Origin: Flaccisagitta enflata
Lineage: Eukaryota; Chaetognatha; Sagittoidea; Aphragmophora
Direction of reading: 5' to 3'
Assembly: GCA_965153355.1 (NCBI GenBank)
Contig: OZ231128.1
Location: forward strand, 39,184,001 to 39,248,000
DNA length: 64,000 nucleotides
Below, piece by piece: positions 59,254 through 64,000 of the stretch (position 1 is its first letter; each line of letters starts with the position of its first letter). The position numbers and the translations under genes are program-made. The notes under the pieces are model-generated. The model saw only the letters and a list, made by a program, of their open reading frames with translations. It made no database searches and was not told the origin of the DNA.

Positions 59254-59896
59254 ACAAGGCTGGATACACGGCTACTCTAGTCGCGTGCGGGGGGGGGGGC
59301 AGGAGCAGTGCTGGGGAAGGCCACTAGGGCATCTGGGCAGGAGCTGCATGCTCAAAAAAGCTCAAAAACGCCCTAAAAGTAATAGTCGCAAAAGCATTGG
59401 AGGGTCAGCGATACCCGTGCCCTGCTTTTAATTAAAGGTAAGTTACGATGGTAGTTGAGGGAGGGAGCAGGGCAGCGGCCCCAAAGGCCTTGAGGCAGGA
59501 ATTTGGGCCTTGGGGTTGGGATTTGGGTCTTGAGGTCGGGATTTGGGCCTCAAGACTGGGATTTGGGCCTCAAGGCTAGGATATGGGTCTCGAGGCTGAG
59601 ATATGGGCCTGGAGGTTGGGGGAAGGGGGGGTACGAAGGAGGAGAAGAAGGAGGAGAAGGAGGAGGAGAAAATTCCCCATATGTGTGAAAGCATAGGTCA
59701 TTGACTCCTTCGGGGCCACTGCCCAAAAAGGGGACCAACCAACTGAACGATCGACCAACCGACCGACCAACCGATCAACCAACCGACCGACCGACCGACT
59801 GACCGACCAACCGACCGACCAACGGACCGACCGACCGACCGACCGACCGACCGACCGACCGACAAAGCGGGGTGTAGAGTCGCGTAGTACGCTACT
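59253..59896 (+). mobile_element. Family A element split by a family B element
   Basis: Left part: AACAAGGCTGGATACACGGC, AGTCGCGTGCGGGGG, GGCAGGAGCAGTGCTGGGG, TCTGGGCAGGAGCTGC (59253-59383). Right part: long GACCAACC/GACCGACC core (59731-59860), AAAGCGGGGTGTAG, hairpin AGTCGCGTAGTACGCTACT (59878-59896), TTAAAA. Both halves needed for one normal copy. Confidence 0.75.
59384..59729 (-). mobile_element. Family B element inside a family A element
   Basis: AGTCGCAAAAGCATTGGAGGG hairpin end, GGTCAGCGATACCCGTGCCC, GGGCAGCGGCCCCAAAGGCC, GGGATTTGGGCCTYRAGGCT minisatellite (59485-59620), AAAGCATAGGTCATTGAC, CCTTCGGGGCCACTGCCC, AAAAA. Confidence 0.82.
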
Positions 59897-59920
59897 TAAA
59901 ACAACACGAAATACGAAGTA

Positions 59921-60896
59921 CAGTGGACTACCGCCTTTTCGTCACCTGATTTAACGACATTTCGGATTTAACATCCAAGTTTCTTTGGTCCCAAATTTTT
60001 GCAGGTTTTTGTAATGCTAATTTCACCTGATTTAACGACACCTGATTTAACAGCCAAACCTGATTTAAAGTCACTATTTTTAAGTCCCTAGGAATTTTTT
60101 CCTCGATTTAGTGACATTGACATTTCATTTATATGATTTTTTTATTTTGAATTTTCATTGAAGCTTTGATATATCATTTTTATAAATTAAACTAAGACTT
60201 TGAATACAAAAGTGAACAAAATAACAGCTTAGGAATGAAAAAAAACTGTGAACAAAAAGATGAAATTATCATTGGTAAATTAACTTTTTATTGAAACAGG
60301 GCCAAAGACTAAGAGACTAAAAGACTAAAAGACCAACAGACTAAGACACTAAATGTAAATTGTCTTAAAATAACCTAAAATGACTTAGAATAACTTAAAA
60401 TGACTTGATATGACGTAAAACGACCAAAAAAGTTACGTGTGACGAACTGACAGATTGACTGACCAACCGACAGACAGACAGACAGGGCGGGTCATAGAGT
60501 CAAATTCAAATCAAAATCAGCTATTTTTTGAATGATATTTTTTATCCCACAAATTACTCATGGTATTTTATACTTCTTCTTTTACATGCCGTTGTGAGTT
60601 TTTACAAGGCTGACTGTCTTGTTTGTCTGTCTGTTTTCTGTCTGTCTGTCTGTCTGTTTGTCTGCTTGCTGTATGTCTTTCTGTTTGTCTTTAGCTCTGA
60701 CTGATTCTATGTTTGTTGACCATTTGCATGAATGCTTGAAAACTATGATAATCAATTAGAAACTGATGCTAGTCTTAATTGCTCATGAAGCAGTTTTAAT
60801 AAATAGGAGAAAATTATAAATTCGATTTAACAACATTCGGATTTAACGACCAAAAATCCTTAGTCCCTTCAGGGTCGTTAAATCGGGTTCTCACTG
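59921..60896. mobile_element. Pogo/Tigger-like non-autonomous element, 976 bp, TA target duplication
   Basis: Left CAGTGGACTACCGCCTTTTC and right GGGTTCTCACTG, TA on both sides (59919-59920, 60897-60898). Its left 100 bp (CACCTGATTTAACGACATTT) matches the right end of 20903-21780 inverted, so the two are opposite-orientation copies of one family. The interior contains a family A-like GACCAACCGACAGACAGACA remnant near 60455-60490. No transposase. Confidence 0.78.
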
Positions 60897-60898
60897 TA

Positions 60899-61270
60899 CC
60901 TCTGTTGATGGTAAATTTTACAATGTTAAATGTCCTCAACCTTAGACATTAAAAGGTGCGATTTCATATTTCGGAGGGCACTCAAGGCCGAATCCTCATT
61001 TGAAAATGAGGGCAGTAAGCTCCCTAACCACTCAAGGCAGAATCGGACTTGAGTGGTTTTCAAACCTGACTGCCCCTTCTAACTAGAGTAGTTTTCCCAT
61101 AAACTTCAAAAAGAAAGTCTTCTTGGGCGTTATTTAGATCTAATTTGCATCACTTTGCATTTATCTTGAGGTTATCTTTAAATTAATTGTAAATTTTTGA
61201 AAATCTTAAGAAAAAATTCTCAAAAAATAATATTTTTTGATTTTTCAAATAATTTTTATTTCTAATTTCT
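60899..61270. other. Spacer without recognised genes
   Basis: CACTCAAGGC(C/A)GAATC occurs twice (about 60979 and 61029). Nothing else seen. Confidence 0.3.
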
Positions 61271-61272
61271 AA

Positions 61273-61440
61273 CAAGGCCGGATACACAGCCAATACCAGT
61301 CGCGGACGGGTGGGCAGGGGCAGAAATGCGTGTTTTCCCACTTTTTGACTCGATCACCATGGACCAACCAACCGACCGACCGACTGACCGACCGACCGAC
61401 TGACGGACAAAGCCTCTTATAGAGTCGCTTGTCCGCGACT
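61273..61440 (+). mobile_element. Family A element, complete, GTCGCG variant of the 50418 type
   Basis: CAAGGCCGGATACACAGCC, subterminal AGTCGCGGACGGGTGGGCAG, GGGGCAGAAATGCGTGTTTT, CGACTCGATCACC-like, (GACC) core, CCTCTTATAGAG, hairpin AGTCGCTTGTCCGCGACT (61423-61440), AAAAAT. Almost identical to 50418-50580 except that all three arm copies are GTCGC instead of GTTGC. Confidence 0.9.
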
Positions 61441-61847
61441 AAAAATATTAAAACAGGAGATGATAAATATTGATTTTTTTTTCATTTCTAGATTATTTTT
61501 CATTTTAAATTATTTTATTCTCATATAGAATTTCAATATTTCATCAACTAGAATGGGTAAATAAGTGGTTTTAAAGAAAAGTAATGCTGAGCAGTGAAAA
61601 TGAGTTCAGAACTACAGAAGAAAATGATAAAACACTCTTTTCCAGAGACAAAATAAACCAAACTTTTAGAATTCCCATCAGTAAGTAAAATCAAATACTA
61701 CTCTAGTTAGAATTGAAAATAAGGGATGTCCAATTTATTTGCACTCAAGTCCAAATCTAACTATAGAGGTTTCAGTTCTAACTCTAGTCCGAAATTCGGC
61801 CTAAATTGGTTCCCCCATTTGTGCCTTCCTAAGATTTTACCAAAATA

Positions 61848-61850
<3 letters not shown>
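61441..61850. other. Spacer without recognised genes
   Basis: AT-rich, no feature. Confidence 0.3.

Positions 61851-61924
<74 letters not shown>
61851..61924. repeat. (CT)n microsatellite
   Basis: Pure CT array. Confidence 0.97.
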
Positions 61925-61927
<3 letters not shown>

Positions 61928-62119
61928 CCGTCATTCCTTTCTTCTTGATTTCGCCAAATAATTCTCCCTCTCTCTCAACTTTCTTTTTTGCCGACTTTCC
62001 CCCACACAATTAAGTGAGCATTATTCATCCTGCCTCATTATCGTCGACAGGCTGGCACAAAGGAGAGTCGCCCGCCGTTGGCTTGCTTCAACAATCGCGT
62101 TCCCAGCTTCGTACTTAAA

Positions 62120-62500
62120 ACGTGGTGGTGGCGAAGGCGGAGGAGGAGACGGTACTGGAGGCGGTGGTGGAGGAGGAGGCGGTGATGGAGGCGGTGGTGG
62201 AGCACCGTGCATCAAAATCACCAACGACCAGTCAGAAATCCCACCAACCACCCAACCCACCTAAAACACCATCACCGTACATCAGAATCACCAACGACCA
62301 GCCAGAAATCCCACCAACCACCCAACCCACCTAAAACACCAACACCGTGCATCAAAATCACCAACGACCAGCCAGAAATCCCACCAACCACCCAACCCAC
62401 CTAAAACACCATATGGAGGAGGAGGCGGTGATGGAGGCGGTGGTGGAGGAGGAGGCGGTGATGGAGGCGGTGGCGGAGGAGGAAACGGTGATAGAGGCAG
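62120..62500. repeat. GGA/GGC-rich block interrupted by three 70-bp tandem units
   Basis: GGCGGTGGTGGAGGAGG text at 62125-62202 and 62412-62490 flanks three units of exactly 70 bp (atca starts at 62211, 62281, 62351) containing CACCAACGACCAGCCAGAAA and CCCAACCCACCTAAAACACC. The period is not a multiple of 3, so the Pro/His-rich frames shift and are not a gene. Confidence 0.85.
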
Positions 62501-62744
62501 AAGCGGCGAGGTAGAGGAGCCAGTGGTAAAAGCTGCAATGTCAGTGTTGATGGCTAGCAGCGGCTCTGTAGGCATGGTGATGTTGGTGGCGGCGGAGGAG
62601 GTTTCTGCCCCTGTGACAGCGATGACAATTGCAGTAGGGAATAGGCACAATTGTGGGAGCAGTAACAACAAATTCACGCAATTCTTCCTGTTTTAGTTTT
62701 ATCAATGACAAGTAGTAACTTGTGTGTAGGCAGAGGCAGCAATG

Positions 62745-62889
62745 TAGGTAGAGACAGGGGCTCTAATTGGGGGGACAGGGGCTGCAATGCTCGAAAATCA
62801 TTTTTGGGTCGATTTCACATCATCCAAAAACATGCAAATCTACCTACTTACGGACGCAACCTTTCATAGAGTCGCTTAGCGAGCGACTA
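62745..62889 (+). mobile_element. Family A relic with hairpin
   Basis: GACAGGGGCTCTAATTGGGG boxes, sparse interior, TTTCATAGAG, hairpin AGTCGCTTAGCGAGCGACT (62870-62888), AAGAA. Confidence 0.55.
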
Positions 62890-63063
62890 AGAAGTTGTGG
62901 CAGCGGCTTAGGGCAAATTTGCTGTAGTTGCAGCGAAATAGAGCGCCGTAGGGCAGATTATTTTTTGCCGGTTGGAGTGAAATTGGCGTGGTATGTTGCG
63001 GCGTGGCGTGGGCGGTGGCAGTACAGCTTGATGAGGGGTTTCAGCAGCCGTTGCAGCATAACC

Positions 63064-63659
63064 ATGGCAAAGAAAAAAAGACAGTAATTTCAATGTTTTC
63101 CTACGCACCCATTTTTTTGATCTGCTTAAAATCCTTTTAGGTAGTAATAGTGAATCAAATTATCTAACCAGCAAAAAAATCAGAACTCAAAAAAGTATAT
63201 TTTTGAGCCCGTAGTATCACTTTTTGTAAAAAAACATAAGAAATAAAAGATGGGAAAAAACTCTATATTTACAACTTTTTGAAAATAAATTTTGACAACT
63301 ATTACAATAATTGATAGTACGTGTACAAAAATAAACTTTTTTGAGTTCTGATTTTTTTGCTGAGTCAAAAAATTGACATACTATGAACACCTGAAAAGAT
63401 TTTTTGAGGCTGCTCAAAAAATGAGCCTGCAGTAGCAACTGAATGCCATGTGAACATTTCATTCAGTTGGCGAATCATCATTTGACAATTTTTGCAAAAA
63501 TTGATGCTACGGCCACAAAAATTAACTTTTTTGAGTTCTGATTTTTTTGCTGAATCAAAAATTTGTCAAACTAATACCACTTAAAAGGATTTGAAGTCAT
63601 TCCAAAAAATGGGTATGTGGTGGCATTTTGAAAATCACTGTCTTTTTTATTTTTGCCAT
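63064..63659. mobile_element. Foldback element with inverted arms of about 130 bp
   Basis: ATGGCAAAGAAAAAAAGACAG at the left mirrors GTCTTTTTTATTTTTGCCAT at the right. Inner arms share CAGCAAAAAAATCAGAACTC and AAATCCTTTTA. A third, internal copy of AACTTTTTTGAGTTCTGATT lies at 63336, so the right arm is partly duplicated. Confidence 0.75.
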
Positions 63660-63971
63660 AGTTACAGTGGCAGCGGCAGCGGCAGTAGTTGACTGCCCTG
63701 ATTACGCCTTGTTTTCTCCTATGAATGTCTCCGGGCATATATTTATCTTTGCTGCTATTGCGCTCTTTTCAGCCTTTTGCCCTCTCGGACTAGAGCCTCG
63801 CCCTGCCGCCTCTTTCGAAGGAATCCTTTCTTTCTCATTTACACCTCGTCCGGGACTGCCCCCTTTCGAGCAATTTTTTTTTGCTTCTATTTGCCCATTC
63901 TTAAATTGCCCCCGACCCACCGCGCTTCTTCCCTGATGTTTTGCCACCTCTCTCATTCCTCTGGTCTTTTT
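63660..63971. other. Spacer without recognised genes
   Basis: Pyrimidine-rich. ACTGCCCTGATTACGCCTTG near 63692 is a possible family A distal relic. The frame over this stretch has a signal-like hydrophobic start, but I see no gene support. Confidence 0.3.
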
Positions 63972-64000
63972 AGTCGCGTGCACGCGACTCTACAACCTGC
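63972..64000 (-). mobile_element. Family A element cut by the window end
   Basis: TTTTTAGTCGCGTGCACGCGACTCTAC: perfect hairpin AGTCGCGTGCACGCGACT (63972-63989), then the usual CTACA start of the body. Confidence 0.75.

Overview
This window looks like intergenic, repeat-dominated DNA from an invertebrate animal. It is AT-rich, has no tightly packed long ORFs, and carries many very long simple repeats: (CT)n, (GT)n, (CTTT)n, (CTGT)n, (GGT)n, (TTG)n. I found no host gene, tRNA, rRNA or CRISPR array that I can defend. Most long open frames are translations of simple repeats. The taxon cannot be narrowed from this sequence alone.

The coding content I recognise is transposon-derived. Two copies (about 29860-33799 plus strand; about 40754-44743 minus strand) of a roughly 4-kb element with terminal inverted repeats carry a broken gene. 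Its conserved core is followed by an acidic PIN/FEN-like patch and a C-terminal tesmin/TSO1-type CXC cysteine domain. There is also the 3' end of a Tc1-like transposase (minus, about 23400-23610) and a possible piggyBac-type C-terminal zinc segment (40534-40758).

The rest is mostly non-autonomous mobile elements. Family A has over 30 full or partial copies of about 135-290 bp, with a terminal hairpin, a (GTCY)n-like core and a G-rich GGGTGGGCAGGGGC box. I interpret it as a Helentron-associated (HINE, DINE-1/mini-me-like) family. Family B has 8 clear copies of about 340-740 bp, bounded by GGGCAGCGGCCCC and by a small terminal hairpin, with an internal palindromic minisatellite. Families C, D and H are further dispersed repeats with hairpins. 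Several foldback/TIR elements (849-1475, 22073-22634, 42345-43089, 48871-49484, 54103-54662, 63064-63659) and pogo/Tigger-like elements with TA target duplications (20903-21780, 29329-29504, 59921-60896) are intact at both ends.

The most interesting signal is structural. The terminal hairpins of A, B, C and H change sequence between copies while both arms change together (compensatory covariation). In A a third, subterminal copy of the arm changes with them. This suggests the hairpins are functional ends. Nested insertions give a relative chronology: B in the CXC gene, B in A, B in D, the CXC transposon in A, A in a foldback in the CXC transposon, and A in a TA-duplicating TIR element in A. 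Two insertions leave reconstructable empty sites.

Layout: 0-6.5 kb A, D and TIR elements plus a 0.77-kb tandem duplication; 6.5-16 kb simple repeats, A, first B and first H copy, ending in an 815-bp tetranucleotide array; 16-29 kb MITEs, a 284-bp tandem element, (GGT)n, (GT)n, the Tc1 relic and a tandem pair of B; 29.3-34 kb first CXC transposon; 35-40.3 kb C, D, B, minisatellites and a 1.15-kb polypurine tract; 40.5-44.8 kb second CXC transposon; 45-64 kb A, B, H, foldback and pogo-like elements among microsatellites.
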